A stretch of 64,000 nucleotides of DNA from Prosopocoilus inquinatus (taxonomy: Eukaryota; Arthropoda; Insecta; Coleoptera; Lucanidae): assembly GCA_036172665.1 (NCBI GenBank), contig CM069871.1, forward strand, positions 4,216,001 to 4,280,000. Direction: 5' to 3'. A program made the translations under genes and the position numbers. The notes beneath the pieces were generated by a model. The model saw only the letters and a program-made list of their open reading frames with translations, made no database searches and was not told the origin of the DNA. Shown here piece by piece: positions 1-12,479 of the stretch (its first letter is position 1; every line of letters starts with the position of its first letter).

Positions 1-423
1 AAACTTAAATGCCTAGGCGAAGGCCAAATAATACGACATAATCATCAAGAAATCAATTTAAACTGAAAGTGACCCACACAACAAATAATCGCAATGAATC
101 AGATCTGATCGAACAAACGGACTTTTTTTTTTTCTTAAAAGTGGCGATGCGGAATTTACAAACTAATTAAACTAATTAAGGTACTTAGCGCTTATTAATT
201 TTCTTCAAATTGTGCACAGCAACGTGTGGCGATATTGCCCAGAAGTAAATAAAATAGTAAAGTAAGGCGTATACTTTACAGGTTAGGTGCAGCCGGAAGG
301 GTCGGGTACGGTCAAAGACGTTCTGACTAAGCCTGCGGCGTACTTGAAATTCGACGTGTGCTCAATGGTAAATCGTTGTAGCGCGTGACCGGGGTTAAAA
401 TAATTTCGGCGACGGTCAATTGC
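1..423. other. AT-rich flank left of the composite array
   Basis: No gene or repeat is recognised here. The A/B tandem array begins sharply at about 424, where the sequence becomes homologous to the interior of an A unit. The block at 280-420 has higher GC content but no supported coding frame. Confidence 0.5.
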
Positions 424-667
424 CTCACAGGGATGATCAGCCAGAACGAGAGAAAGAGCTGAAGGAATTAGAAAAGGATCCAATAAGATTCCGAAACGAA
501 AACAGATCCAATAAAAAAGTACGTCCACTAAAACTAGGTCCAAACAAACGTAGTTACAATTCAAAATGATTCTAAACGAAAGAGAGAAAAGAAAAACTTC
601 AAATTGCGCCGATTTAAAACACACCTGTTTAATTTAAACAGTTCGTTTGGTTTAAAATGTGATTTAA

Positions 668-2560
668 CAAAACACCTGACTTGCTTTTTTGATTGACAGT
701 TCATTTGTAAATAACCATAATTCAATCCAAACAAGTCTTAAAAATAGAAGAATGGTTATTTTTGAATCAAAACACGTTTGGATCACGATTCTGTTAGCGA
801 AAGAAACCACCTCTTGTCACTGCTTTCGCTTTATTTATTTACGAATGTTATCCTACGCTTTATTTAGCATCAAATTAGGTTTGGCTTTACTTTTTTTTCT
901 TTGCTTATTGTTTTTATCCCCTCGGTCTTCATTTTTTCTTCCATTATTCCAGAGGATATGTCAGCGCTTGGAATCCTTTACTTTCACGACCCGCTAACAA
1001 CAACAAAGCAAATTGGACACGAAACTTTGGGAAATAAAGACCAAATATGGAAAACAAAAGTTACAGGGATGATCGGCCAGAACGAAAGAGCTGCAGGAAT
1101 TAGGAAAAGATCCAATAAGATTCCGAAACGAAAACAGATCCAATAAAAAAGTACGACCACTAAAACTAGGTCCAAACAAACGTAGCTGCAATTCAAAATG
1201 ATTCTAAACGAAAGAGAGAAAGGAATAACGTCAAATTGTGCCGATTTAAAACATACCTGTTTAATTTAAACAGTTCGTTTGGTTTAAAATGTGATTTAAC
1301 AAAACACCTGACTTGCTTTTTGATTGACAGTTCATTTGTAAATAACCATAATTCAATCCAAACAAGTCTTAAAAATAGAAGAATGGTTATTTTTGAATCA
1401 AAACACGTTTGGATCACGATTTTGTTGGCGAAAGAAACCGCCTCTTGTCACTGCTTTCGCTTTAGTTATTTACGAATATTATCCTACGCTTTATTTAGCA
1501 TCAAATTAGGTTTGGCCTTACTTTTTTTCTTTGCTTACTGTTTCTATCCCCTCGGTCTCCATTTCTTCTTCCATTATTCCAGAGGATATGTCAGCGCTTG
1601 GAATCCTTTACTTTCACGACCCGCTAACAACAACAAAGCAAGTTGGACACGAAACTTTGGGAAATAAAGACCAAATATGGAAAACAAAAGTTACAGGGAT
1701 GATCAACCAGAACGAAAGAGCTGCAGGAATTAGGAAAAGATCCAATAAGATTCCGAAACGAAAACAGATCCAATAAAAAAGTACGACCACTAAAACTAGG
1801 TCCAAACAAACGTAGCTGCAATTCAAAATGATTCTAAACGAAAGAGAGAAAGGAATAACGTCAAATTGTGCCGATTTAAAACATACCTGTTTAATTTAAA
1901 CAGTTCGTTTGGTTTAAAATGTGATTTAACAAAACACCTGACTTGCTTTTTTGATTGACAGTTCATTTGTAAATAACCATAATTCAATCCAAACAAGTCT
2001 TAAAAATAGAAGAATGGTTATTTTTGAATCAAAACACGTTTGGATCACGATTTTGTTAGCGAAAGAAACCATCTCTTGTCACTGCTTTCGCTTTATTTAT
2101 TTACGAATGTTATCCTACGCTTTATTTAGCATCAAATTAGGTTTGGCCTTACTTTTTTTCTTTGCTTACTGTTTCTATCCCCTCGGTCTCCATTTCTTCT
2201 TCCATTATTCCAGAGGATATGTCAGCGGTTGGAATCCTTTACTTTCACGACCCGCTAACAACAACAAAGCAAATTGGACACGAAACTTTGGGAAATAAAG
2301 ACCAAATATGGAAAACAAAAGTTACAGGGATGATCAGCCAGAACGAAAGAGCTGGCTGAAGGAATTAGAAAAAGATCCAATAAGATTCCGAAACGAAAGC
2401 AGATCCAATAAAAAAGTACGTCCACTAAAACTAGGTCCAAACAAACGTAGCTCCAATTCAAAATGATTCTAAACGAAAGAGAGAAAGGAATAACGTCAAA
2501 TTGCGCCGATTTAAAACATACCTGTTTAATTTAAACAGTTCGTTTGGCTTAAAATGTGAT
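668..2560 (+). repeat. Three consecutive A units
   Basis: Units at 668-1299, 1300-1929 and 1930-2560. Each contains the direct-repeat landmark TTTAAACAGTTCGTTTGG just before its end and a pyrimidine tract followed by TTCCAG in its middle. The third unit has a small change near 2355 (GCTGGCTGAAGG) that disrupts the short reading frame found in most other copies. Confidence 0.9.
958..1146 (+). CDS. Small exon-like ORF of the A unit (hypothetical, multicopy)
   Basis: A 62-residue frame begins with ATG six bases after a good splice-acceptor consensus: a long pyrimidine stretch, then ATTCCAG ending at 952. It ends in a strongly basic tail (KRSNKIPKRKQIQ, then stop). The same frame, with the same length and stop, occurs at 1588-1776, 4894-5082, 8177-8365, 10798-10986, 11429-11617 and 12036-12224. 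The copy at 2219-2359 has an altered C-terminus, and the copy near 5525 is broken by a TAG around 5647. Product not recognised; no signal peptide or known motif is visible. Seven intact copies of nine could reflect selection, or simply recent duplication of a chance ORF. The overlapping frames are also often open, which weakens the case. Confidence 0.25.
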   Translation: MSALGILYFHDPLTTTKQIGHETLGNKDQIWKTKVTGMIGQNERAAGIRKRSNKIPKRKQIQ

Positions 2561-4603
2561 TTAATACCTTAGAGAACACGACGAGTCGATCAAATTCCAA
2601 ATGAATCTTACGTGACACACTTTGTTGAAACTAACTAACTCTGTATAAGTAAGTAAGTATAGAATTTTCAAATGAGAAAAGGTGTGATGAACAAAATGAG
2701 AATAAATTTTCGGAAAACACAACGTGTGGATGGGGAGATTTTTACCGGGCCAAATCGATGATGGAATAAAGCAAGGCCTGATTTATACGTGTAGCTTATG
2801 AATAATAAGATCGTCGAGATATTTCATTGAAATGAGACCGGAGTCAAAATAAGGTTCTCGTGTAGACTCTGTCGAGCAATTTCAATATTTTTATTTTATT
2901 TTTTTTTGCGAACGCGCATGTAGAACATATTTCTCACTGTCGCGGAATCTTGCCCTGTTTCTTTTTCATCTCTCGTGCTCGTCGGAGCTCTCTCCGCCGA
3001 ACTAACGAGCAACCGAGAGGTGAAATTTTTATGCGCAAGTGTTCGTCAGCGAATTTATTTCTTTGATAAAATATGGAAGGCGCAAAAAAAATTTCGTCTT
3101 TTTTGTTTTTCGTTGCGATGCGCTCGAAATAAACAAGATTTCATTGAAAAATCTCGTAAGAAAGTTTGCATGGAAAAAATTCCGTTGAGGACCAACTTAA
3201 AGACGAGATTAATTCAGACTTTGCACAAACGCTCGATAGTTTTAATTGGGTATCAAAAAGTAGTAATTACTCATCAATTAAATGCAACGTTACAGCTCGA
3301 ATACTTCACAGTTGGTTAATCCTGCATTGGTTTGCGCACTCAAAGCCGGATGAAAAAAAAAAACATTCCAACTTCGGGATTACTTCCACTTTTATGAATA
3401 CGTTCTTTCATACGGTTTATTCAAACCCTTCTAGCTCTACGCTACTGTACTATGAGATTTACAAAGAAATATTACAAATGAAAGCCATTCTGTTGTAGAA
3501 GTGAACTATTATTTATTTATTTATTTATTTAAAGCTTAAGTTAGCTTCAAGAGTAACAGAATAAAAATGTATCAAAGATCAAACATAAACGCAAGTTAAT
3601 CTCTCCGTCGTGCAAAAAATGTAGCAATGAAACTAAAAATGTAAACAAATCGTCAAACATAAACGCGTCATCGCTTCCGGTAGGCTCGGTCACTGAGGAG
3701 GAAAGAAGCTTTCAGACTATTGTAAACAAAGCCGGGGTAATTGAAATTTACGAAGCGGCGGTAACCTTTGATCTTGCAAATCCGCAAGAACCCTACGTGC
3801 ATTTTAAAAGAAAAAGCCACGCTCCTTTAGTATAATCAACAAGAGGCGGCAAGTAGATCACAAAGGCGGTATGCGTTTGAAGTCGTGATTCATGCCGTGA
3901 CGTCAACTTGATTTCCCCTCCCCCACCTCTTCGGACAACGCTCAACCGCCAACACGCAATAATTCAATTACATTAGAATGTTGACAACGTCGGAATTCGA
4001 AACGGAAAAATAGAATAAAACGAATGCGGCGCTTGCACTTCTCAGGGATGACTTGCGTATGTGGTATTTTAAAACTTTTATTATTTTTATTTTTTATTAT
4101 TTGATTTTAAGGCGCTTTCAACTCTCTAATTGGCGATGAGAGTTTTGCGGCGTACTGCAAAAATAATTTCTCGAAAATACATCGGCGCTGCATACTTTGG
4201 AAATTAAATGAAAAAAAAAAATGTATTTTGAACAATAAGTGCCATCTCTTGGCAGATGTTCAAACAACGCTGTGTACAATTTACGGTTTTAAACGCTTCT
4301 TAACGCTGTGTGTAAAATCAATTTAAAACTCCTAAAGTCGTTGACTTAAATAAAAAATAGAAAAAAACTTTCAAATGTGAACAATCGTCATTGAAGAAAA
4401 GAAACAGAGGATGCTTCAGGTTTTTCCTGATTGCTTTCAGCGCCATCTCTTCACTGATACTCGAAGCCTCTTTCAAGTAGGTATGTATAAGCTTTCTTCC
4501 GAATTTTAATTCGCTTTTGAAATGTCGCTTTCTTCAAGATGTCTGCTTAAATGTTTGAATCGTGTTTCGAAAAGTTTGGACCTGAATTTCGTGGTGGTTG
4601 CAA
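2561..4603. repeat. B unit, copy 1
   Basis: About 2.04 kb and nearly identical to copies at 5861-7885 and 8516-10534. Landmarks in order: a GC-richer block around 2940-3240, an (ATTT)n run at ~3510-3530, a CG-containing block at 3600-3960, and the phrases GCCATCTCTTGGCAGATG and CGCCATCTCTTCAC near 4250 and 4442. It contains a 114-codon open frame (2975-3319) without an in-frame ATG at its start. That frame is shared by copy 3 but interrupted in copy 2 by a one-base loss near 6526. No recognisable transposase, reverse transcriptase or terminal repeats. Confidence 0.88.
3507..3532. repeat. (ATTT)n microsatellite in B unit 1
   Basis: Six or so consecutive ATTT units. The matching positions in B copies 2 and 3 have fewer units, as expected for slippage between otherwise near-identical copies. 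Confidence 0.8.
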
Positions 4604-5860
4604 CAAAACACCTGACTTGCTTTTTTTGATTGACGGTTCATTTGTAAATAACCATAATTCAATCCGAACAAGTCTTAAAAATAGAAGAATGGTTATTTTT
4701 GAATCCAAACACGTTTGGATCACGATTTTGTTAGCGAAAGAAACCACCTCTTGTCACTGCTTTCGCTTTATTTATTTACGAATGTTATCCTACGGTTTAT
4801 TTAGCATCAAATAAGGTTTGGCCTTACTCTTTTCCTTTGCTTACTGTTTCTATCCCCTCGGTCTTCGTTTTCTCTTCCATTATAACAGAGGATATGTCAA
4901 CGCTTGGAATCCATTACTTTCACGACCCGCTAACAACAACAAAGCAAGTTGGACACGAAACTTTGGGAAATAAAGACCAAATATGGAAAACAAAAGTTAC
5001 AGGGATGATCGGCCAGAACGAAAGAGCTGCAGGAATTAGGAAAAGATCCAATAAGATTCCGAAACGAAAACAGATCCAATAAAAAAGTACGTCCACTAAA
5101 ACTAGGTCCAAACAAACGCAGCTCCAATTCAAAATGATTCTAAACGAAAGAGGGAAAGGAATAACGTCAAATTGCGCCGATTTAAAACACACCTGTTTAA
5201 TTTAAACAGTTCGTTTGGTTTAAAATGTGATTTAACAAAACACCTGACTTGCTTTTTTGATTGACAGTTCATTTGTAAATAACCATAATTCAAGCCAAAC
5301 AAGTCTTAAAAATAGAAGAATGGTTATTTTTGAATCAAAACACGTTTGGATCACGATTTTGTTGGCGAAAGAAACCGCCTCTTGTCACTGCTTTCGCTTT
5401 ATTTATTTATGAATATTATCCTACGGTTTATGTAGCATCAAATTAGGTTTGGCCTTACTTTTTTCCTTTGCTTATTGTTTCTATCCCTTCGGTCTTCGTT
5501 TTCTCTTCTATTATTCCAGAGGATATGTCAACGCTTGGAATCCATTACTTTCACGACCCGCTAACAACAACAAAGCAAGTTGGACATGAAACTTTGGGAA
5601 ATAAAGACCAAATATGGAACACAAAAGTTACAGGGATGATCAGCTAGAACGAAAGAGCTGCAGGAATTAGGAAAAGATCCAATAAGATTCCGAAACGAAA
5701 ACAGATCCAATAAAAAAGTACGTCCACTAAAACTAGGTCCAAACAAACGTAGCTCCAATTCAAAATGATTCTAAACGAAAGAGAGAAAGGAATAACGTCA
5801 AATTGCGCCGATTTAAAACATACCTGTTTAATTTAAACAGTTCGTTTGGCTTAAAATGTG
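4604..5860 (+). repeat. Two A units between B1 and B2
   Basis: Units 4604-5235 and 5236-5860. The second carries an in-frame TAG (near 5647) in the otherwise conserved 62-residue frame and runs into B2 at GTGATAATACC. Confidence 0.9.
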
Positions 5861-7885
5861 ATAATACCTTAGAGAACACGACGAGTCGATCAAATTCCAA
5901 ATGAATCTTACGTGACACACTTTGTTGAAACTAACTAACCCTGTATAAGTAAGTAAGTATAGAATTTTCAAATGAGAAAAGGTGTGATGAACAAAATGAA
6001 AATAAATTTTCGGAAAACACAACGTGTGGAGGGGGAGATTTTTACCGGGCCAAATCGATGATGGAATAAAGCAAGGCCTGATTTATACGTGCAGCTTATG
6101 AATAATAAGATCGTCGAGATATTTCATTGAAATGAGACCGGAGTCAAAATAAGGTTCTCGTGTAGATTCTGTCGAGCAATTTCAATATTTTTATTTTATT
6201 TTTTTTTGCGAACGCGCATGTAGAACATATTTCTCACTGTCGCGGAATCTTGCCCTGTTTCTTTTTCATCTCTCGTGCTCGTCGGAGCTCTCTCCGCCGA
6301 ACTAACGAGCAACCGAGAGGTGAAATTTTTATGCGCAAGTGTTCGTCAGCGAATTTATTTCTTTGATAAAATATGGAAGGCCCAAATAAAATTTCGTCTT
6401 TTTTGTTTTTCGTTGCGATGCGCTCGAAATAAACAAGATTTCATTGAAAAATCTCGTAAGAAAGTTTGCATGGAAAAAGTTCCGTCGAGAACCAACTTAA
6501 AGACGAGATTAATTCAGACTTTGCAAAACGCTCGATAGTTTTAATTGGGTATCAAAAAGTAGTAATTACTCATTAATTAAATGCAACGTTACAGCTCGAA
6601 TACTTCACAGTTGGTTAATCCTGCATTGGTTTGCACACTCAAAGCCGGATGAAAAAAAAAACATTCCAACTTCGGGATTACTTCCACTTTTATGAATACA
6701 TTCTTTCATACGGTTTATTAAAACCCTTCTAGCTCTACGCTACTGTACTATGACATTTACAAAGAAATATTACAAATGAAAGCCATTCTGTTGTAGAAGT
6801 GAACTATTATTTATTTATTTAAAGCTCAAGTTAGCTTCAAGAGTAACAGAATAAAAGTGTATTAAAGATCAAACATAAACGCAAGTTAATCTCTCCGTCG
6901 TGCAAAAAATGTAGCAATGAAACTAAAAATGTAAACAAATCGTCAAACATAAACGCGGCATCGCTTCCGGTAGGTTCGGTCACTGAGGAGGAAAGAAGCT
7001 TTCAGACTATTGTAAACAAAGCCGGGGTAATTGAAATTTACGAAGCGGCGGTAACCTTTGATCTAGCAAATCCGCAAAAACCTTACGTGCATTTTAAAAG
7101 AAAAGCCAGGCTCCTTTAGTAACATCAACAAGAGGCGGCAAGTAGATCACAAAGGCGGTATGCGTTTGAAGTCGTAATTAATGCGTGACGTCAACTTGAT
7201 TTCCCCTCCCCCACCTCTTTGATGCTCAACCGCCAACACGCAATAATTCAATTACATTAGAATGTCGACAACGTCGGAATTCGAAACGGAAAAATAGAAT
7301 AAAACGAATGCGGCGCTTGCACTTCTCAGGGATGACTTGCGTATGTGGTATTTTAAAACTTTTATTATTTTTATTTTTTATTATTTGATTTTAAGGCGCT
7401 TTCAACTCTCTAATTGGCGATGAGAGTTTTGCGCCGTACTGCAAAAATAATTTCTCGAAAATACATTGGCGCTGCATACTTTGGAAATTAAATGAAAAAA
7501 AAAATGTATTTTGAACAATAAGTGCCATCTCTTGGCAGATGTTCAAACAACGCTGTGTACAATTTACGGTTTTAAACGCTTCTTAACGCTGTGTGTAAAA
7601 TCAATTTAAAGCTCCTAAAGTCGTTGACTTAAATAAAAAATAGAAAAAAACTTTCAAATGTGAACAATCGTCATTGAAGAAAAGAAACAGAGGATGCTTC
7701 AAGTTTTTCCTGATTGCTTTCAGCGCCATCTCTTCACAGATACCGAAGGCTCTTTCAAGTAGGTATGTATAAGCTTTCTTCTGAATTTTAATTCGCTTTT
7801 GAAATGTCACTTTCTTCAAGATGTCTGCTTAAGTGTTTGAATCATGTTTGGAATAGTTTGGACCTGAATTTCGTAGTTGTTGCAA
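5861..7885. repeat. B unit, copy 2
   Basis: About 2.03 kb and nearly identical to B1. It differs by a shorter (ATTT)n run, a deletion in the block CCACCTCTTTGATGCTC near 7213 and the frame-breaking loss near 6526. The displaced B fragment at 15.8-16.8 kb shares the CCACCTCTTTGATGCTC variant, so that fragment is closer to this copy than to B1 or B3. Confidence 0.88.
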
Positions 7886-8515
7886 CAAAACACCTGACTT
7901 GCTTTTTTTGATTGACAGTTCATTTGTAAATAACCATAATTCAATCCAAACAAGTCTTAAAAATAGAAGAATGGTTATTTTTGAATCAAAACTCGTTTGG
8001 ATCACGATTTTGTTGGCGAAAGAAACCGCCTCTTGTCACTGCTTTCGCTTTAGTTATTTACGAATATTATCCTACGCTTTATTTAGCATCAAATTAGGTT
8101 TGGCCCTTACTTTTTTCCTTTGCTTATTGTTTCTATCCCTTCGGTCTTCGTTTTCTCTTCCATTATTCCAGAGGATATGTCAGCGCTTGGAATCCATTAC
8201 TTTCACGACCCGCTAACAACAACAAAGCAAGTTGGACACGAAACTTTGGGAAATAAAGACCAAATATGGAACACAAAAGTTACAGGGATGATCAGCCAGA
8301 ACGAAAGAGCTGAAGGAATTAGGAAAGGATCCAATAAGATTCCGAAACGAAAGCAGATCCAATAAAAAAGTACGTCCACTAAAACTAGGTCCAAACAAAG
8401 GTAGCTCCAATTCAAAATGATTCTAAACGAAAGAGAGAAAGGAATAACGTCAAATTGCGCCGATTTAAAACATACCTGTTTAATTTAAACAGTTCGTTTG
8501 GCTTAAAATGTGATT
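7886..8515 (+). repeat. Single A unit between B2 and B3
   Basis: One A unit of about 630 bp containing the intact exon-like ORF at 8177-8365, with N, E and G substitutions relative to other copies. Confidence 0.9.
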
Positions 8516-10534
8516 TAATACCTTAGAGAACACGACGAGTCGATCAAATTCCAAATGAATCTTACGTGACACACTTTGTTGAAACTAACTAACCCTGTAT
8601 GAGTAAGTAAGTATAGAATTTTCAAATGAGAAAAGGTGTGATGAACAAAATGAAAATAAATTTTCGGAAAACACAACGTGTGGAGGGGGAGATTTTTACC
8701 GGGCCAAATCGATGATGGAATAAAACAAGGCCTGATTTATACGTGTAGCTTATGAATAATAAGATCGTCGAGATATTTCATTGAAATGAGACCGGAGTCA
8801 AAATAAGGCTCTCGTGTAGACTCTGTCGAGCAATTTCAATATTTTTATTTTATTTTTTTTGCGAACGCGCATGTAGAACATATTTCTCACTGTCGCGGAA
8901 TCTTGCCCTGTTTCTTTTTCATCTCTCGTGCTCGTCGGAGCTCTCTCCGCCGAACTAACGAGCAACCGAGAGGTGAAATTTTTATGCGCAAGTGTTCGTC
9001 AGCGAATTTATTTCTTTGATAAAATATGGAAGGCCCAAATAAAATTTCGTCTTTTTTGTTTTTCGTTGCGATGCGCTCGAAATAAACAAGATTTCATTGA
9101 AAAATCTCGTAAGAAAGTTTGCATGGAAAAAGTTCCGTCGAGAACCAACTTAAAGACTAGATTAATTCAGACTTTGCACAAACGCTCGATAGTTTTAATT
9201 GGGTATCAAAAAGTAGTAATTACTCATCAATTAAATGCAACGTTACAGCTCGAATACTTCACAGTTGGTTAATTCTGCATTGGTTTGCGCACTCAAAGCC
9301 GGATGAAAAAAACATTCCAACTTCGGGATTACTTCCACTTTTATGAATACATTCGGTTTATTCAAACCCTTCTAGCTCTACGCTACTATACTATGAGATT
9401 TACAAAGAAATATTACAAATGAAAGGCATTCTGTTGTAGAAATGAACTATTATTTATTTATTTAAAGCTCAAGTTAGCTTCAAGAGTAACAGAATAAAAA
9501 TGTATCAAAGATCAAACATAAACGCAAGTTAATCTCTCCGTCGTGCAAAAAATGTAGCAATGAAACTAAAAATGTAAACAAATCGTCAAACATAAACGCG
9601 GCATCGCTTCCGGTAGGTTCGGTCACTGAGGAGGAAAGAAGCTTTCAGACTATTGTAAACAAAGCCGGGGTAATTGAAATTTACGAAGCGGCGGTAACCT
9701 TTGATCTTGCAAATCCGCAAGAACCCTACGTGCATTTTAAAAGAAAAAGCCACGCTCCTTTAGTATAATCAACAAGAGGCGGCAAGTAGATCACAAAGGC
9801 GGTATGCGTTTGAAGTCGTGATTCATGCCGTGACGTCAACTTGATTTCCCCTCCCCCACCTCTTCGGACAACGCTCAACCGCCAACACGCAATCATTCAA
9901 TTACATTAGAATGTTGACAACGTCGGAATTCGAAACGGAAAAATAGAATAAAACGAATGCGGCGCTTGCACTTCTCAGGGATGACTTGCGTATGTGGTAT
10001 TTTAAAACTTTTATTATTTTTATTTTTTATTATTTGATTTTAAGGCGCTTTCAACTCTCTAATTGGCGATGAGAGTTTTGCGGCGTACTGCAAAAATAAT
10101 TTCTCGAAAATACATCGGCGCTGCATACTTTGGAAATTAAATGAAAAAAAAAATGTATTTTGAACAATAAGTGCCATCTCTTGGCAGATGTTCAAACAAC
10201 GCTGTGTACAATTTACGGTTCTAAACGCTTCTTAACGCTGTGTGTAAAATCAATTTAAAACTCCTAAAGTCGTTGACTTAAATAAAAAATAGAAAAAAAC
10301 TTTCAAATGTGAACAATCGTCATTGAAGAAAAGAAACGGAGGATGCTTCAGGTTTTTCCTGATTGCTTTCAGCGCCATCTCTTCACAGATACCGAAGGCT
10401 CTTTCAAGTAGGTATGTATAAGCTTTCTTCTGAATTTTAATTCGCTTTTCAAATGTCACTTTCTTCAAGATGTCTGCTTAAATGTTTGAATCATGCTTCG
10501 AATAGTTTGGACCTGAATTTCGTAGTTGTTGCAA
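8516..10534. repeat. B unit, copy 3
   Basis: About 2.02 kb. Like B1 it keeps CCACCTCTTCGGACAACG (near 9855) and the 114-codon open frame (8928-9272), and it has a short deletion around 9350. Confidence 0.88.
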
Positions 10535-12300
10535 CAAAACACCTGACTTGCTTTTTTGTTTGACAGTTAATTTGTAAATAACCATAATTCAATCCAAACA
10601 AGTCTTAAAAATAGAAGAATGGTTATTTTTGAATCAAAACACGTTTGGATCACGATTTTGTTAGCGAAAGAAACCACCTCTTGTCACTGCTTTCGCTTTA
10701 TTCATCATCATCAAATTAGGTTTGGCCTTACTTTTTTCCTTTGATTATTGTTTCTATCCCTTCGGTCTTCGTTTTCTCTTCTATTATTCCAGAGGATATG
10801 TCAACGCTTGGAATCCATTACTTTCACGACCCGCTAACAACAACAAAGCAAGTTGGACATGAAACTTTGGGAAATAAAGACCAAATATGGAAAACAAAAG
10901 TTACAGGGATGATCAGCCAGAACGAAAGAGCTGCAGGAATTAGGAAAAGATCCAATAAGATTCCGAAACGAAAACAGATCCAATAAAAAAGTACGTCCAC
11001 TAAAACTAGGTCCAAACAAACGCAGCTCCAATTCAAAATGATTCTAAACGAAAGAGGGAAAGGAATAACGTCAAATTGCGCCGATTTAAAACACACCTGT
11101 TTAATTTAAACAGTTCGTTTGGTTTAAAATGTGATTTAACAAAACACCTGACTTGCTTTTTTGATTGACAGTTCATTTGTAAATAACCATAATTCAAGCC
11201 AAACAAGTCTTAAAAATAGAAGAATGGTTATTTTTGAATCAAAACACGTTTGGATCACGATTTTGTTGGCGAAAGAAACCACCTCTTGTCACTGCTTACG
11301 CTTTATTTATTTGCGAATATTATCCTAAGCTTTATTTAGCATCAAATTAGGTTTGGCCTTACTTTTTTTCTTTGCTTATTGTTTCTATTCCTTCGGTCTT
11401 CGTTTTCTCTTCCCTTATTCCAGAGGATATGTCAACGCTTGGAATCCATTACTTTCACGACCCGCTAACAACAACAAAGCAAGTTGGACACGAAACTTTG
11501 GGAAATAAAGACCAAATATGGAAAACAAAAGTTACAGGGATGATCGGCCAGAACGAAAGAGCTGCAGAAATTAGGAAAAGATCCAATAAGATTCCGAAAC
11601 GAAAACAGATCCAATAAAAAAACTAGGTCCAAACCCAATTCAAAATGATTCTAAACGAAAGAGAGAAAAGAATAACTTCAAATTGCGCCGATTTAAAACA
11701 TACCTGTTTAATTTAAACAGTTCGTTTGGTTTAAAATGTGATTTAACAAAACACCTGACTTGCTTTTCTGATTGACAGTTCATTTGTAAATAACCATAAT
11801 TCAATCCAAACAAGTCTTAAAAATAGAAGAATGGTTATTTTTGAAACAAAACACGTTTGGATCACGATTTTGTTAGCGAAAGAAACCACCTCTTGTCACT
11901 GCTTTCGCTTTATTTATTTATGAATATTATCCTACGGTTTATGTAGCATCAAATTAGGTTTGGCCTTACTTTTTTCCTTTGCTTATTGTTTCTATCCCCT
12001 CGGTCTTCATTTTCTCTTCCATTATTTCAGAAGATATGTCAACGCTTGGAGTTCATTACTTTCACGACCCGCTAACAACAACAAAGCAAGTTGGACACGA
12101 AACTTTGGGAAATAAAGACCAAATATGGAAAACAAAAGTTACAGGGATGATCAGCCAGAACGAAAGAGCTGCAAGAATTAGGAAAAGATCCAATATGATT
12201 CCGAAACGAAAACAGGTCCAATAAAAAAGTACGTCCACTAAAACTAGGTCCAAACAAACGTAGCTCCAATTCAAAATGATTCTAAACGAAAGAGGGAAAG
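10535..12300 (+). repeat. Three terminal A units
   Basis: Units at 10535-11139, 11140-11746 and 11747-12300. Each is slightly shorter than 630 bp because of private deletions: one near 10702 removes the TATTTACGAATG block, and one near 11620 removes part of the TACGTCCACTAAAAC block. All three keep the exon-like ORF. The array ends within the final third of the last unit. Confidence 0.9.
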
Positions 12301-12310
12301 GAAGGAGATG

Positions 12311-12377
12311 AAAGGTCTCTTTAACTATTACTTAATGCAAACAATAGTTAAAGAGACCTTTCGTCTCTTTAACTATT
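12311..12377. repeat. Perfect 19-bp hairpin with a second overlapping arm at the array edge
   Basis: AAAGGTCTCTTTAACTATT (12311-12329) is followed after a 13-base loop by its exact reverse complement (12343-12361). The following CGTCTCTTTAACTATT (12362-12377) repeats most of the first arm, so two mutually exclusive hairpins can form. The flanking ACTTAATGC and GCATTAAGT are also complementary. No coding content. It sits immediately outside the A/B array, where a terminal structure of a mobile element could lie, but no partner was found at the left end. Confidence 0.75.
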
Positions 12378-12479
12378 GGCATTAAGTTTTGTTTGGTCTT
12401 TATTTCGCTGCCTCTCTTGCCCAACTTGCTTTAACTAATTTTTTAACTAGTCATTCCCACATCATCCCTACGAGATACC

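Larger units (their letters stand above)
424..12300. repeat. Composite tandem array of A (~630 bp) and B (~2.03 kb) units
   Basis: Two unrelated repeat units alternate in direct orientation. A units start with the block CAAAACACCTGACTTGC at 668, 1300, 1930, 4604, 5236, 7886, 10535, 11140 and 11747; a partial A fills 424-667. B units start at TTAATACCTTAGAGAACACG near 2561, 5861 and 8516 and always return to an A start. The order is (A)AAABAABABAAA. Copies look nearly identical by eye, with scattered substitutions and small indels, so the amplification is recent. Each B replaces the A start at the same junction, TTTAAAATGTGATTTAA, so B behaves as an insertion or alternative module of the A repeat rather than an independent array. 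The right end is near 12300, where a hairpin sequence begins. Confidence 0.93.

Noticed and set aside
1236..1667. 143-codon plus-strand frame through the first half of an A unit
   Set aside because: Its length varies between units because of stops and indels, and it crosses the pyrimidine tract; only the 62-residue frame is kept at constant length.
984..12274. Repeated 65-90-codon minus-strand frames (Cys/Phe-rich) across the A units
   Set aside because: They are the antisense of the plus-strand A-unit frame, lack start or splice context, and follow from copy number rather than coding.
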